Shown: positions 9,816 to 19,152, numbered from the stretch's first letter. The stretch: 64,000 nt of DNA from Lachnospiraceae bacterium (GCA_024692905.1 JAILLY010000123.1:1-64000), one strand, 5' to 3'. A program made the numbers and translations. The notes: generated from the letters alone by a model not told the origin.

Positions 9816-11330
9816 GTGGAATACATACTCACAGCCGATGAAATGAAAAAATGCGATGAATATACCATTGGGCATTTTCATCTTCCGCCTTCGGTGCTGA
9901 TGGAGAGGGCAGCCCTTAAATGTGTTGCTTCCATCATGCATGATAAGTTCAATTTAAAGCGTGTGCTCGTTGTCTGCGGAAGTGGTAACAACGGCGGAGA
10001 CGGTCTCGCCATAGCAAGGATACTTCATGAACGAAAGATAAATGTTGATGTCCTTCTGGCCGGGTCTCCGGTACATATGAGTCAGGAGAGCAGGGAAAAC
10101 TATGAAAGCTGCGTAAGTTACGGTATTCCCATGCGCTCATCGGTCAAGGATGATGAATATACCCTGATAGTTGATGCCATATTCGGCATCGGACTTAATC
10201 GTAAGCTTGAAAGAGATACGATCGCATTTATAGACGGGATAAATTCATTTAAGGAAAATGGAGCAAAGATCGTATCAGTCGATATCCCGTCCGGAGTAAA
10301 TGCCAGCACGGGTGAGATCATGGGTGCTGCGATAAAGGCGGATATGACCGTTACCTTTGCATATTACAAGAAAGGACTTTTGCTTTATCCAGGAATTGAA
10401 TGCGTGGGTAAGCTTGTTCTTGCCAATATCGGTATAACCGATGAATCGTTTGCGGATAAAAAGCCGTCATTAAAGTGCATCACGAAGAAGGATTTTGTCG
10501 GAAACAAGCTTCTTAAGCGTCCCGATGATTCAAACAAGGGGACTTTCGGCAAGGCGCTTATCATAGCCGGAAGCGAAAACATGGGCGGGTGTGCATTGCT
10601 TGCCGCATTAAGCTGTTTTAAGACCGGAGCCGGAATGGTAAGGGTATTTACCCATAAGGATAACAAACGGATCATCAACTTAAGGCTTCCCGAAGCGATA
10701 GTTGACACCTATGATGATAAGATCGACCGGAATAAGCTTGCCGAGGCGGTCAAATGGGCCGATGTGACGGCGATAGGTCCGGGTATCGGAAAGGACGGAC
10801 GGGCGAAGGAACTGTTTGAATTTGCATTCTTTAAATCAAACGGAACGCTGATACTGGATGCCGATGCGCTGTATATCCTTAAAAGGTATAAACAGACACT
10901 AAGGAACGAACCCGGCAGGGATATAATCATAACTCCCCATCTGGCTGAGTTTGCTGCCTTTATGGATCGTGAGAAAACAGAAGTCAAGAGGGATCTTGTC
11001 GGACAGACGATGGCCGTTGCAAGAAACTATCATCTGACCTGTGTCACAAAGGATTCAAGGACGGTCATCTCAAACAAGGAGGGTGAATGCTTCATTAACA
11101 CCACAGGTAATAACGGAATGGCCGTTGCAGGTACAGGTGACTGCCTTTTCGGTATCATTGCAGGGCTGTCCGCAAGAGGACTCAGCCCGCTCCTGGCTGC
11201 TGCTTACGGATGCTATATGCATGGATATGCGGGAGATATAGCTGCCGCCAAAAAGGGCAAGTCGGGCATGCTTGCAAGCAATCTCATCGAGTCCCTCAAG
11301 TTATGTCTGGAGGCAACCGATGAGCAGTAA
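9816..11330 (+). CDS. nnr: Bifunctional NAD(P)H-hydrate epimerase / ADP-dependent dehydratase
   Basis: 504 residues, GTG start one base after the previous stop, with AAGGAAGG upstream. Repairs hydrated NADH and NADPH. The N-terminal epimerase domain (about 1-215) has GSGNNGGDG at 55-63 and the VDAIFGIG / VDIPSGV motifs. The C-terminal ribokinase-like dehydratase (about 225-495) has GKALIIAGS, ITPHLAEF and the NNGMAVAGTGDCL nucleotide loop near 431-443. Both domains appear intact. Its place beside rex fits nicotinamide-cofactor homeostasis. The 3' end overlaps alr by 11 bases. Confidence 0.95.
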   Translation: MEYILTADEMKKCDEYTIGHFHLPPSVLMERAALKCVASIMHDKFNLKRVLVVCGSGNNGGDGLAIARILHERKINVDVLLAGSPVHMSQESRENYESCVSYGIPMRSSVKDDEYTLIVDAIFGIGLNRKLERDTIAFIDGINSFKENGAKIVSVDIPSGVNASTGEIMGAAIKADMTVTFAYYKKGLLLYPGIECVGKLVLANIGITDESFADKKPSLKCITKKDFVGNKLLKRPDDSNKGTFGKALIIAGSENMGGCALLAALSCFKTGAGMVRVFTHKDNKRIINLRLPEAIVDTYDDKIDRNKLAEAVKWADVTAIGPGIGKDGRAKELFEFAFFKSNGTLILDADALYILKRYKQTLRNEPGRDIIITPHLAEFAAFMDREKTEVKRDLVGQTMAVARNYHLTCVTKDSRTVISNKEGECFINTTGNNGMAVAGTGDCLFGIIAGLSARGLSPLLAAAYGCYMHGYAGDIAAAKKGKSGMLASNLIESLKLCLEATDEQ

Positions 11331-12444
11331 GAGAGTAGTTGCCGAAATATCGCTTGGGGCCATTGAAAACAATATAAGAAACATGGCTTCCGTGATCAAA
11401 CCGGGGACCGGCATTCTTGCCGTGATAAAGGCAGATGGTTACGGCCACGGAGCACTTCAGATAGCGGTCAGGCTCGAACAGATGGACTGTGTGTTCGGGT
11501 ATGCGACCGCGACCGCCGAAGAAGCCTTTAAATTAAGGAACGGCGGCATTAAAAAACCCATTCTTGTTCTCGGTTATACCTTCCCGGATAATTATGAAGA
11601 GATGATCAGGCTTGATATAAGACCCGCAGTATTCAAGACAGAGACTGCAGCGCAGCTTAATGAAGCTGCAAGAGCGGCCGGAAAGCCGTGCAGGGTCCAT
11701 ATAAAGGTTGATTCGGGAATGTCAAGGATAGGGGTGCCCTGTGATGATGATGGGATAAAAACCGCAGTTTCGATCGCTTCTTATGAAAGGCTGGAAGTCG
11801 AAGGTATATTCACTCATTTTGCCCGCGCTGACGAAACCGATAAAACATCTGCGCTTACCCAGCTTAAAAAGTTTTCGGATTTCATTGACACATGCGGCAG
11901 GAATGGATTAAAACCACGGTTTTGTCATTGCTCAAACAGCGCAGCCATCCTGGATATCCCAAAAGCAAATATGGATCTTGTCCGTGCAGGGATAACCATG
12001 TACGGATTATGGCCCTCCGATGAGGTTTCCCATGATTCGATAAGGCTTGAACCGGCCATGTCATTAAAGAGCAGGATAGTATTTATAAAAAATCTTCCCA
12101 AGGGTACAGAGATAAGTTACGGAGGGATATATGTCACGGAACGCATGACGAGGGTGGCAACTGTTCCGGTCGGCTATGCGGACGGTTATCCACGTTCCCT
12201 TTCAAACCGCGGTTATGTTCTTATAAAAGGAAAAAAAGCCCCGATACTTGGAAGGGTATGCATGGATCAGTTTATGGTGGATGTGACCGATATTCCCGAG
12301 GCCTGTGAGTATGACGAGGTCGTTCTTTTGGGCAATTCGGGCGGATGCACGATAACCGCCGAAGAACTCGGCATGCTTTCGGGGCGGTTCAATTATGAAC
12401 TTGTGTGTGATATTTCCGACCGCGTACCCCGTAAGTATATTTAA
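11320..12444 (+). CDS. alr: Alanine racemase
   Basis: 374 residues from ATG 11320, which has GGAGG seven bases upstream and overlaps the end of nnr; the frame is open further upstream but that extension is nnr sequence. A PLP enzyme making D-alanine for peptidoglycan. The PLP lysine is Lys37 in VIKADGYGHG; the second catalytic base is Tyr267 in ISYGGIY; GYADGYPR and GRVCMDQFMVD are typical. Full length. The nnr-alr order is common in Firmicutes. Confidence 0.95.
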   Translation: MSSKRVVAEISLGAIENNIRNMASVIKPGTGILAVIKADGYGHGALQIAVRLEQMDCVFGYATATAEEAFKLRNGGIKKPILVLGYTFPDNYEEMIRLDIRPAVFKTETAAQLNEAARAAGKPCRVHIKVDSGMSRIGVPCDDDGIKTAVSIASYERLEVEGIFTHFARADETDKTSALTQLKKFSDFIDTCGRNGLKPRFCHCSNSAAILDIPKANMDLVRAGITMYGLWPSDEVSHDSIRLEPAMSLKSRIVFIKNLPKGTEISYGGIYVTERMTRVATVPVGYADGYPRSLSNRGYVLIKGKKAPILGRVCMDQFMVDVTDIPEACEYDEVVLLGNSGGCTITAEELGMLSGRFNYELVCDISDRVPRKYI

Positions 12445-12450
12445 ATAAAG

Positions 12451-12479
12451 TTGCTGAATCTTCAAAACAATGGTATCAT
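12451..12479 (+). promoter_or_regulatory. promoter upstream of yebC
   Basis: TTGCTG at 12451-12456, 17-base spacer, TATCAT at 12474-12479 with an extended -10 TG. It lies between the alr stop and the yebC start and probably drives yebC and the genes behind it. Confidence 0.55.
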
Positions 12480-12527
12480 ATTTAGGTTGTGTATGAAGTA
12501 AGAAAGTCGATGCAGTGAGGTATTTAT

Positions 12528-13256
12528 ATGTCAGGACATTCCAAATTTGCAAACATCAAACATAAGAAAGAGAAAAATGATGCCGCAAAAGGCAAGATCT
12601 TTACGATAATAGGCCGTGAACTCGCGGTCGCGGTCAAGGAAGGCGGCCCGGATCCGAATAATAACAGCCGCTTAAGAGATGTTATTGCAAAGGCGAAGGC
12701 AAACAACATGCCCAATGATACCATAGACAGAGGTATCAAGAAGGCTGCCGGCGACGCCAACAGTGTCAATTATGAATATGTTTCATATGAAGGATACGGT
12801 CCCAACGGTATAGCGATAATAGTTGATGCGCTCACAGATAACAAGAACCGGACCGCAGCCAATGTAAGAAGTGCATTTACAAAGGGTAACGGCAATGTCG
12901 GAACTCCCGGATGCGTTTCTTTTATGTTTGATAAAAAGGGTCAGATAATCATAGATAAAGAAGAATGCGAAACGGATGCCGACGAGCTTATGCTGCTTGC
13001 ACTTGATGCCGGCGCAGAGGATTTTTCCGATGAGGAGGACAGTTACGAAATACTGACCGATCCCGACGGCTTAAGCGATGTCAGGGTTGCGCTGGAAGAA
13101 CAGGGTATAAGGATGGTATCCGCGGAAGTGACGATGATACCTCAGACATGGGTGACTCTTACCGATGAGGGTGCGATCAGAAACATTCAGAAGACCCTGG
13201 ATCTTCTTGAAGATGACGACGACGTTCAGGCTGTATACCATAACTGGGACGAGTAA
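12528..13256 (+). CDS. yebC: YebC/PmpR family protein
   Basis: 242 residues, GAGG ribosome site. The N-terminus [16 protein letters not shown] and the conserved sequence [18 protein letters not shown] identify the family. Members have been described as transcriptional regulators and, more recently, as ribosome-associated factors easing translation of difficult sequences such as polyproline; which applies here cannot be decided. The membrane protein three genes downstream has a very Pro-rich tail. Three-domain length is normal. Confidence 0.93.
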   Translation: MSGHSKFANIKHKKEKNDAAKGKIFTIIGRELAVAVKEGGPDPNNNSRLRDVIAKAKANNMPNDTIDRGIKKAAGDANSVNYEYVSYEGYGPNGIAIIVDALTDNKNRTAANVRSAFTKGNGNVGTPGCVSFMFDKKGQIIIDKEECETDADELMLLALDAGAEDFSDEEDSYEILTDPDGLSDVRVALEEQGIRMVSAEVTMIPQTWVTLTDEGAIRNIQKTLDLLEDDDDVQAVYHNWDE

Positions 13257-13316
13257 TACCGGATATTTTAAGCCGTATAAACAAAATGATCATTATTTTT
13301 ACTTTGGAGTATTAAG

Positions 13317-14093
13317 ATGACTGACATAAATTCCGGATTGATATCCATGATCTTTGATAATCTGTCTCTTATGAAACGCTTCAATAAGAACGATTATGCC
13401 GATGCATTCAAGGAATATTGTGAAGAGCGCACTTCGCTCTTTGCCGCGATAGATAAGCAGTATAACGGGAGCGAAGATAAAGCGGGATTTATCGATGCGT
13501 GTGCAAAAGATTTTATTGATGAAGCTTCCGCAAGATATGACCGGATAGATAAAAAAAGCGATAAGGATCATTTCCTTATAGATCATAACCCGATACTTAC
13601 CGTATATATGCTTCCGGCTCTTGCCGGCAGCGGATATTCATCCTGCAGGGAGCTTGCAGAAAGTATTTGTGCCGGATGGAATGCAAAGTTTACAAGGTAC
13701 AAAATAAGTATAGGAACATTTGAAGAGATCGACGGGGGCTTTAAACGGAAGTTATGCTATATAACCACGGCTGTATGCAAAAGCCTCGGCAAGCCGGATG
13801 ACTGTTACGAATTAAGGCTCTTAAGGGATTACCGTGATTCATATCTTCTTAAGAGCGATGAAGGAGCCAGGACAGTCAATACATATTATGATATAGCCCC
13901 GACGATCGTCAACAGGATAAACCGCAGGGAGGATTGCGGGAAGATATACAGTACGATCTTCAATAACTATATAAACCCCTGCATCGGTCTTATCGAACAG
14001 GGCAGGAAAGAAGAATGCAGGGATCTGTATTCGGATATGGTTTATTCCCTTGAAAAGGAATACATGTTTAGCGGGCGAAAGGGTCACGAATGA
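13317..14093 (+). CDS. Protein with C-terminal CFI-box-like domain, function unknown
   Basis: 258 residues, GGAG ribosome site. The N-terminal half (1-140) is an unrecognised helical domain. The C-terminal part carries CYITTAV (147-153), DDC (161-163), ELRLLRDYRD and a following YYDIAPTIVNRIN block, which match what I know as the CFI-box-CTERM domain, a cysteine-containing domain often found at the end of otherwise unrelated proteins. No signal peptide or membrane helix. The stop overlaps the metY start (ATGA), so the two are translationally coupled. Biochemical function unknown. Confidence 0.75.
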   Translation: MTDINSGLISMIFDNLSLMKRFNKNDYADAFKEYCEERTSLFAAIDKQYNGSEDKAGFIDACAKDFIDEASARYDRIDKKSDKDHFLIDHNPILTVYMLPALAGSGYSSCRELAESICAGWNAKFTRYKISIGTFEEIDGGFKRKLCYITTAVCKSLGKPDDCYELRLLRDYRDSYLLKSDEGARTVNTYYDIAPTIVNRINRREDCGKIYSTIFNNYINPCIGLIEQGRKEECRDLYSDMVYSLEKEYMFSGRKGHE

Positions 14094-15367
14094 TGGACAA
14101 GTATAATATTGAAACTTTATGTGTTCAGGCTGGCTGGAAACCGACGACGGGCGAACCGAGAGTTCTTCCGATATATCAGAGTACGACGTTTAAATATGAT
14201 ACTTCCGATGCAATGGGAAGGCTGTTCGACCTTGAAGACAGCGGATACTTTTATACGAGGCTGCAAAACCCGACGAATGACTATGTGGCCGCCAAGATCT
14301 GTGAACTTGAGGGCGGTGCGGCCGCAATGCTGACTTCTTCGGGACAGGCGGCAAATTATTATGCAGTGTTCAATATCACCGAAGCGGGAGACCATGTCAT
14401 CATGTCTTCCAAGGTTTACGGCGGAACATTCAATCTTCTTACAATAACCATGAAGAAAATGGGCATCGAGTGTTCGGTAGTCGATCCCGATGCGTCTTTG
14501 GATGAGATCAATGCCCTGTTTAAACCCAATACCAAATGCGTTATCGCGGAATCGATCGCCAATCCCGCGGTCGTTATCCTTGATTTTGAGAAGTTTGCCG
14601 AGGCGGCTCATTCGCACGGAGTGCCGCTTATCGTTGACAATACCTTTCCCACCCCGATAAACTGCAGGCCTTTTGAGTGGGGAGCCGACATAGTCACTCA
14701 TTCGACGACCAAATACATGGACGGCCATGCAATGTGCGTAGGCGGCTGTATCGTCGACAGCGGAAATTTTGACTGGAACAGATATGCCGATAAGTATCCC
14801 GGACTTACAACTCCCGATGACAGTTATCACGGGATAGTATATACCGAACGATTCGGAAAGGCAGCATATATTACCAAAGCGACTGCGCAGCTTATGAGGG
14901 ATCTTGGTTCGATACAGTCACCACAGAATGCATTTCTGCTCAATGTCGGACTCGAGACGCTTCATTTAAGGGTTCCGCGCCATTGTGAGAATGCAATGAA
15001 AGCTGCCGAATATCTTAAAGGACACAGTAAGGTAGCCTGGGTATCTTATCCGGGCCTTAAGGATGATAAGTATCATTCACTTGCAAAGAAGTATATGCCA
15101 AACGGCACGTGCGGTGTTATGTGTTTCGGAATAAAGGGCGGAAGGTCGGCCAGCATTGATTTTATGGACCGGCTCAAACTCATAAGTATAGTAACTCATG
15201 TTGCGGATGCAAGGTCATGCGTTCTTCATCCGGCATCACATACCCACAGGCAGATGACCGACGAGCAGCTTCTTGAAGCAGGTGTAGCGCCCGATCTCAT
15301 CAGGTTTTCTGTAGGCATAGAGAATTCGGATGACATAATCAAAGACCTCGAGCAGGCATTGGCTTAG
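14090..15367 (+). CDS. metY: O-acetylhomoserine sulfhydrylase (Cys/Met metabolism PLP enzyme)
   Basis: 425 residues; start ATG 14090 overlaps the previous stop, with a second ATG at 14093. Cys/Met metabolism PLP-dependent family: PLP lysine Lys208 in HSTTKYMDGH, cofactor-site tyrosine in YFYTRLQNPT, and SGQAANYYAVFNI. Length (about 425) and the YTRLQNPT / HPASHTHRQM sequences fit O-acetylhomoserine (thiol)-lyase, which makes homocysteine from sulfide, better than the shorter gamma-lyases. Homocysteine would go to MetH, encoded about 10 kb downstream. Methionine gamma-lyase activity cannot be excluded. Confidence 0.88.
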   Translation: MMDKYNIETLCVQAGWKPTTGEPRVLPIYQSTTFKYDTSDAMGRLFDLEDSGYFYTRLQNPTNDYVAAKICELEGGAAAMLTSSGQAANYYAVFNITEAGDHVIMSSKVYGGTFNLLTITMKKMGIECSVVDPDASLDEINALFKPNTKCVIAESIANPAVVILDFEKFAEAAHSHGVPLIVDNTFPTPINCRPFEWGADIVTHSTTKYMDGHAMCVGGCIVDSGNFDWNRYADKYPGLTTPDDSYHGIVYTERFGKAAYITKATAQLMRDLGSIQSPQNAFLLNVGLETLHLRVPRHCENAMKAAEYLKGHSKVAWVSYPGLKDDKYHSLAKKYMPNGTCGVMCFGIKGGRSASIDFMDRLKLISIVTHVADARSCVLHPASHTHRQMTDEQLLEAGVAPDLIRFSVGIENSDDIIKDLEQALA

Positions 15368-15381
15368 TACATTCAACATTT

Positions 15382-18300
15382 ATGGGTTCTGAGAAGGAAT
15401 TAGAGACAAAGATCATAAGCATAATCTCCCTGGTGATCCTCGGGTATGTATTTTTCATATCAGTATATAACCAGATCATAGTGCAGGGCGGGGGTTTCTT
15501 TTATGTGATCATATTCGGTGGGATACTGGTCCTTGCCTTTGTCATGCTGAGCCTGGTCACCAAGCTTATCGAGATATCGGGAGAGATCAAAGATAACTTC
15601 ATGTGGAGCTTCGTTGAAGTTCTTTTGTTGTGCCATCTTGCATTTCTTTTCCTTGTTTTCAGGCTCTCATATACATCTACGGTACCGGCCGAAGAGACCG
15701 TATTATACAGAGCTGCAGATCTTATGCGTACAGGTACGCTCGATACGGGCGGGATGGACATGTTCAAAAGCCTCATCGTACATCCTTCCCAGTATATGTA
15801 TGCGATCATAGTCTCAATATTCTTAAAGATTTCAGGCGGCGGCCCCGAGTCGATCGTGACTCTTAATGCAGCCGTTCTCATACTGGTTGCGTTTGTTATG
15901 GACCGTGTAGTAAGAAAGGTAGCCGGCCGGACCTGCGGGATAGTGGCGGCATTATGCACACTGTTTGTTCCTTCACAGTCATTTGCCATTTATTCATACA
16001 GCAGCGAATTCTTTTTCTGTCTTATCCTTATATTGTCACTCGATCTTTTCCTTATTCTCAACAGTATCGAGGAAGACAATAAGCTCATGCCGGTATATTC
16101 CGCGCTTTTTGGTGTCTGCCTTGGTGTACTTCTTTTCACGGAACCTCTTACTGTCATACTGGTCATTATCTATATGGTCTGGCACGGATTCACAAAGAGC
16201 AGAGAAGGTGTCAATCCCGCAAAGGGTCTTGCCATAAGTGCGGCATGCATGCTGCTTCTTTTTCTCGTACTCATATTTGCCAAATCCAATGCACTCGACT
16301 CGGATATGGGTGAGGTTCTGTCCGGATCGTTCTCGAGGTTTCGTATATCAAGAGAACCGGAAACCGGCGGCAAATATACATTTACGGAAATCTTTTCCGA
16401 ATTTCACACAAATCTTGATAATCAGAATACAAATGTAAAGGATAATTACCATTTTCTGATCAATAAAGACGGAGAAGCATATACCCAGACTCATAATGCA
16501 TGGTTTTCTCTCGGAACGCAGATGAGTTACATGTTTGTTATTGTGATGTCCATAGCCTGTGCATTTTATATGTTCCGTAACAGATACAGGGATGCAATAC
16601 CATGTATGCTTTTTCTGGCCGGAAATTTTGTTATACTGTTTTTCAAGTCCACCGATGAACCAAGTACATATTTCATGTTTGAAGTACTGATAATAATTGC
16701 ATCCTGCGGCTTGAACCATATGTACAGAAACCATCATCCGGAAGTTGATACGATCGAGCAGGATACAGGAATGACCGAACCTGCGGATGCCGGTCAGACA
16801 ACGGATGCCGATGACTGGAAGGCGATCTCCCGTGCGCGCGCTTTGATATTTACGGCCGAGGGAGATCCGCTCGAAGAACAAAACGTACAAGACAGTACGC
16901 AGCAGTTTGTTCAGCAAAGCGTACCAGACAGTACGCCGCAGTTCGTTCAGCAAAGCGTACAGGACATTACGCCGCAGTTCGTTCAGCAAAGCGTACAACA
17001 ACCGGAACCGGTCATTGAAGAACAGGTAAACGAAATTGAACAGGAGGTACAGATAATGAACGATCCTTCACAAATGAACCAGACATCAACAGCTGAACCC
17101 GCAAAGTCGTCACCGGCACCGGCGCCAAGTGCGGCATTCGATGATGTATATACAACCGCAACAATTTCACCGGAGGGCTATTTCAGCTTTTTTTCAAGCG
17201 AACCCGAACCTGCTCCGGTATCCCAGCCTGCAGTGATCCCGGTTCCGGTATCGGAACTTGAGCCGGATCCTGTTCCGGAAGAATATAATGAACCGATGAT
17301 CAGTGAGCCGGTACAGCATCAGACTTATACCGAACCCGCCGCACCGAGAGGATCGAGTTCTTTCTTCTCTTCATCGGAACCGTCGCCTTCACCGGCTTCG
17401 TTATCGTCATCTGACGGCGAGTATTTGGGACCGTTTGCGAGAAGGAGTGCACCCGCACCCGTAAATACACAACCCGCTCCCGATCTGAGCGGAAGAGCAG
17501 AGGCCATAACGGAGCCCGTCAATGAATATGAGGAGGCTTATCCGGAGGAATATACCGGCGAGTATCTCGGAGCCGAATCATCTGTATCCATGTCCGTTGA
17601 TGATTATATAGAGCATATTTCTACGGAAGCGGAATCTGAAAGCTCAAGCGTATCCGACAGCTTTCAGGCTGAAGAGGAGTATGATAAAACCGAAGATATG
17701 GGCGTGTTCAATGAGGGTATGCCCCAGGATATGTTTTCATTTGATGAGGGTACAAACGTACAGGATGTTCCCCGTGCCGAAGCAGAACCTTATGTTGAGC
17801 CCAAACCCTATGCGGAACCGGAGCCTTATTTCGAACCGGAGCCTGCAGCGGGGTCTGCGTCTTTTACAGAACCGGAGCCTTATTTTGACCCCGAGTCTTA
17901 TGCAGAGCCAGAAAGTGCAGCCGCACCTGCCCCTGCTTCAGAGCCCGTGGCTTATGCGGAACCGGAGCCCGTTGCCGCACCGGCAGCTGCCGCAAAGCCG
18001 GTTCGTTATATTAAGTCGGGTATTAACCATGAACCCGCACCTGCAGCCGCAGCAACGCCATATGCTGCTCCCGCACCTGCTCCTGAGCCGGTGGCTTATA
18101 CAGAACCGGAGCCTTATTTTGACCCCGAGTCTTATGCAGAGCCGGAAAGTGCAGCCGCACCTGCCCCTGCTTCAGAGCCCGTGGCTTATGCAGAACCGGA
18201 GCCTTATTTTGAGCCCGAGCCTTATGTTGAGCCGGAACCTTACTTTGAACCGGAACCCGTTGCCGCGCCTTCACCTGCTATAGGACTTGATACACCGGCA

Positions 18301-18927
18301 CCGGCCCCGTTTAATGAAACGTTTGACGCAGGTATCCCCGATCTTCCCGCCGCATCAACCGCTGCCGGTGAAGGATTGGCGGCTCCGAAGATAATACAGG
18401 AAGCGTACGATGATAGTACAATGGTTGATATCAAACCTTCATTTGTTATGGAAGAGGCGGACACCGAAATATATGATGATTATGAGGAGACACCTCAGCC
18501 CGTCACACCTCAGCCCGTCACACCGCCCCGCAAGCGTGTTGAGCATGGGGCAGATGCAAAAGCAAGTTATAATACGGCCGCAATGGCTTTGGGATTTGAC
18601 TTAAGCAGTTTTGCAAATGCCGGGGATGCAGACGGGTACACGGATGAGTACAGTTTCGGAGAGGGTATGCCGGATATCAATGAATTTGATACCCCTAAAA
18701 TCAAGGCAGCCGAAGATCCGCAGGCTGTAAAGAAGAAAAAGGTGATAAAAAAGAAGATCGTAAAGAAGGTTGTAAAAAAACCTTCATCGATCATTCCGGG
18801 GGTACCTTTTGACGAGATCGATCTTGGAGAGGCTTTTGATACCGATCACAGGTTAAACGGAGGTTCGGGTTCAAACGGATCCCGGGGCCAGGACGGTGAG
18901 AGTTTCGATTATGTCATAGAGATATGA
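15382..18927 (+). CDS. Polytopic membrane protein (GT-C glycosyltransferase-like) with very long Pro/Glu-rich repeat tail
   Basis: 1181 residues. Residues 1-455 hold about eleven hydrophobic helices; the loop after the third contains VPAEETVLYRAADLMRTG, the acidic first-loop pattern of GT-C / dolichyl-phosphate-mannose-type glycosyltransferases, and a large extracytoplasmic-looking loop lies near 300-375. Residues 480-1100 are low complexity: three 12-residue SVQDxTPQFVQQ units at 501-536, then a long region built of EPEPY/SEPVAYAEPEP elements, with a 35-codon segment duplicated. A Lys-rich run (about 1117-1134) and a Gly/Ser tail end the protein. No good ribosome site precedes ATG 15382. I infer a membrane glycosyltransferase or flippase-like protein with a disordered cytoplasmic tail; substrate unknown. 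Tail base composition follows its Pro/Glu codons and need not mean transfer. Confidence 0.7.
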   Translation: MGSEKELETKIISIISLVILGYVFFISVYNQIIVQGGGFFYVIIFGGILVLAFVMLSLVTKLIEISGEIKDNFMWSFVEVLLLCHLAFLFLVFRLSYTSTVPAEETVLYRAADLMRTGTLDTGGMDMFKSLIVHPSQYMYAIIVSIFLKISGGGPESIVTLNAAVLILVAFVMDRVVRKVAGRTCGIVAALCTLFVPSQSFAIYSYSSEFFFCLILILSLDLFLILNSIEEDNKLMPVYSALFGVCLGVLLFTEPLTVILVIIYMVWHGFTKSREGVNPAKGLAISAACMLLLFLVLIFAKSNALDSDMGEVLSGSFSRFRISREPETGGKYTFTEIFSEFHTNLDNQNTNVKDNYHFLINKDGEAYTQTHNAWFSLGTQMSYMFVIVMSIACAFYMFRNRYRDAIPCMLFLAGNFVILFFKSTDEPSTYFMFEVLIIIASCGLNHMYRNHHPEVDTIEQDTGMTEPADAGQTTDADDWKAISRARALIFTAEGDPLEEQNVQDSTQQFVQQSVPDSTPQFVQQSVQDITPQFVQQSVQQPEPVIEEQVNEIEQEVQIMNDPSQMNQTSTAEPAKSSPAPAPSAAFDDVYTTATISPEGYFSFFSSEPEPAPVSQPAVIPVPVSELEPDPVPEEYNEPMISEPVQHQTYTEPAAPRGSSSFFSSSEPSPSPASLSSSDGEYLGPFARRSAPAPVNTQPAPDLSGRAEAITEPVNEYEEAYPEEYTGEYLGAESSVSMSVDDYIEHISTEAESESSSVSDSFQAEEEYDKTEDMGVFNEGMPQDMFSFDEGTNVQDVPRAEAEPYVEPKPYAEPEPYFEPEPAAGSASFTEPEPYFDPESYAEPESAAAPAPASEPVAYAEPEPVAAPAAAAKPVRYIKSGINHEPAPAAAATPYAAPAPAPEPVAYTEPEPYFDPESYAEPESAAAPAPASEPVAYAEPEPYFEPEPYVEPEPYFEPEPVAAPSPAIGLDTPAPAPFNETFDAGIPDLPAASTAAGEGLAAPKIIQEAYDDSTMVDIKPSFVMEEADTEIYDDYEETPQPVTPQPVTPPRKRVEHGADAKASYNTAAMALGFDLSSFANAGDADGYTDEYSFGEGMPDINEFDTPKIKAAEDPQAVKKKKVIKKKIVKKVVKKPSSIIPGVPFDEIDLGEAFDTDHRLNGGSGSNGSRGQDGESFDYVIEI
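16882..17001 (+). repeat. 36-bp tandem repeats encoding a 12-residue Gln/Val unit
   Basis: Three consecutive in-frame 36-bp units (16882-16917, 16918-16953, 16954-16989) encode xVxDxTxQFVQQ, followed by a partial fourth. They are tandem without spacers and entirely coding, at the start of the low-complexity tail of the membrane protein. Confidence 0.85.
17866..18204 (+). repeat. 105-bp direct duplication in the Pro/Glu-rich tail
   Basis: 17866-17970 and 18100-18204 are near-identical 105-bp copies, 234 bp apart, differing at three positions I can see. Each encodes a TEPEPYFDPESYAEPESAAA-type segment. The high DNA identity, not only protein similarity, points to a recent duplication or homogenisation and to probable length variation among strains. 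Confidence 0.85.
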
Positions 18928-18954
18928 CCGTTATTCGATCAAAAAAATATTATG

Positions 18955-18983
18955 TTGCAAATTACCAAAGAATTTAATATAAT
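18955..18983 (+). promoter_or_regulatory. promoter of the tRNA-Thr gene
   Basis: TTGCAA at 18955-18960, a 17-base spacer, and a perfect TATAAT at 18978-18983, 18 bases before the mature tRNA 5' end at 19002. The -10 box lies in the centre of a perfect palindrome (18963-18992). Confidence 0.75.
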
Positions 18984-18992
18984 TCTTTGGTA
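18963..18992. repeat. perfect 12-bp inverted repeat overlapping the tRNA promoter
   Basis: TACCAAAGAATT (18963-18974), a 6-base centre TAATAT, and AATTCTTTGGTA (18981-18992) are exact reverse complements. The dyad starts 35 bases after the stop of the membrane-protein gene. It may act as an operator over the -10 box or as a transcript-end hairpin for the upstream operon; it lacks a downstream T-run, so it is not a standard intrinsic terminator. Confidence 0.7.
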
Positions 18993-19001
18993 AGTCTTAT
19001 T

Positions 19002-19074
<73 letters not shown>

Positions 19075-19078
19075 CATT

Positions 19079-19117
19079 AAAGGACAACTCGATGCACAGT
19101 TCGATGTTGTCCTTTTT
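19079..19117 (+). terminator. intrinsic terminator after tRNA-Thr
   Basis: AAGGACAAC and GTTGTCCTT form a 9-bp perfect stem around a 17-base loop, followed by TTTTT-like sequence (CCTTTTT). It begins four bases after the tRNA. Confidence 0.8.
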
Positions 19118-19123
19118 CCATTC

Positions 19124-19152
19124 TTTACTTCTCAATTTGATTGTGCTAAAAT
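19124..19152 (+). promoter_or_regulatory. promoter upstream of argH
   Basis: TTTACT at 19124-19129, 17-base spacer, TAAAAT at 19147-19152, 46 bases before the argH start. It lies just after the tRNA terminator, so the argH operon starts its own transcript. Confidence 0.5.

Noticed and set aside
14000-14100. SAM riboswitch or T-box before metY
   Set aside because: metY overlaps the preceding gene, leaving no leader; metH likewise has only 19 bases before it.
16882-17001. Evenly spaced 36-bp repeats as a possible CRISPR array
   Set aside because: The units are tandem with no spacers, keep the reading frame, and no cas gene is present.
17681-18283. 200-codon + strand frame rich in Leu, Arg, Pro and Gln
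   Set aside because: Out-of-frame reading of the Pro/Glu-rich repeats of the membrane protein.
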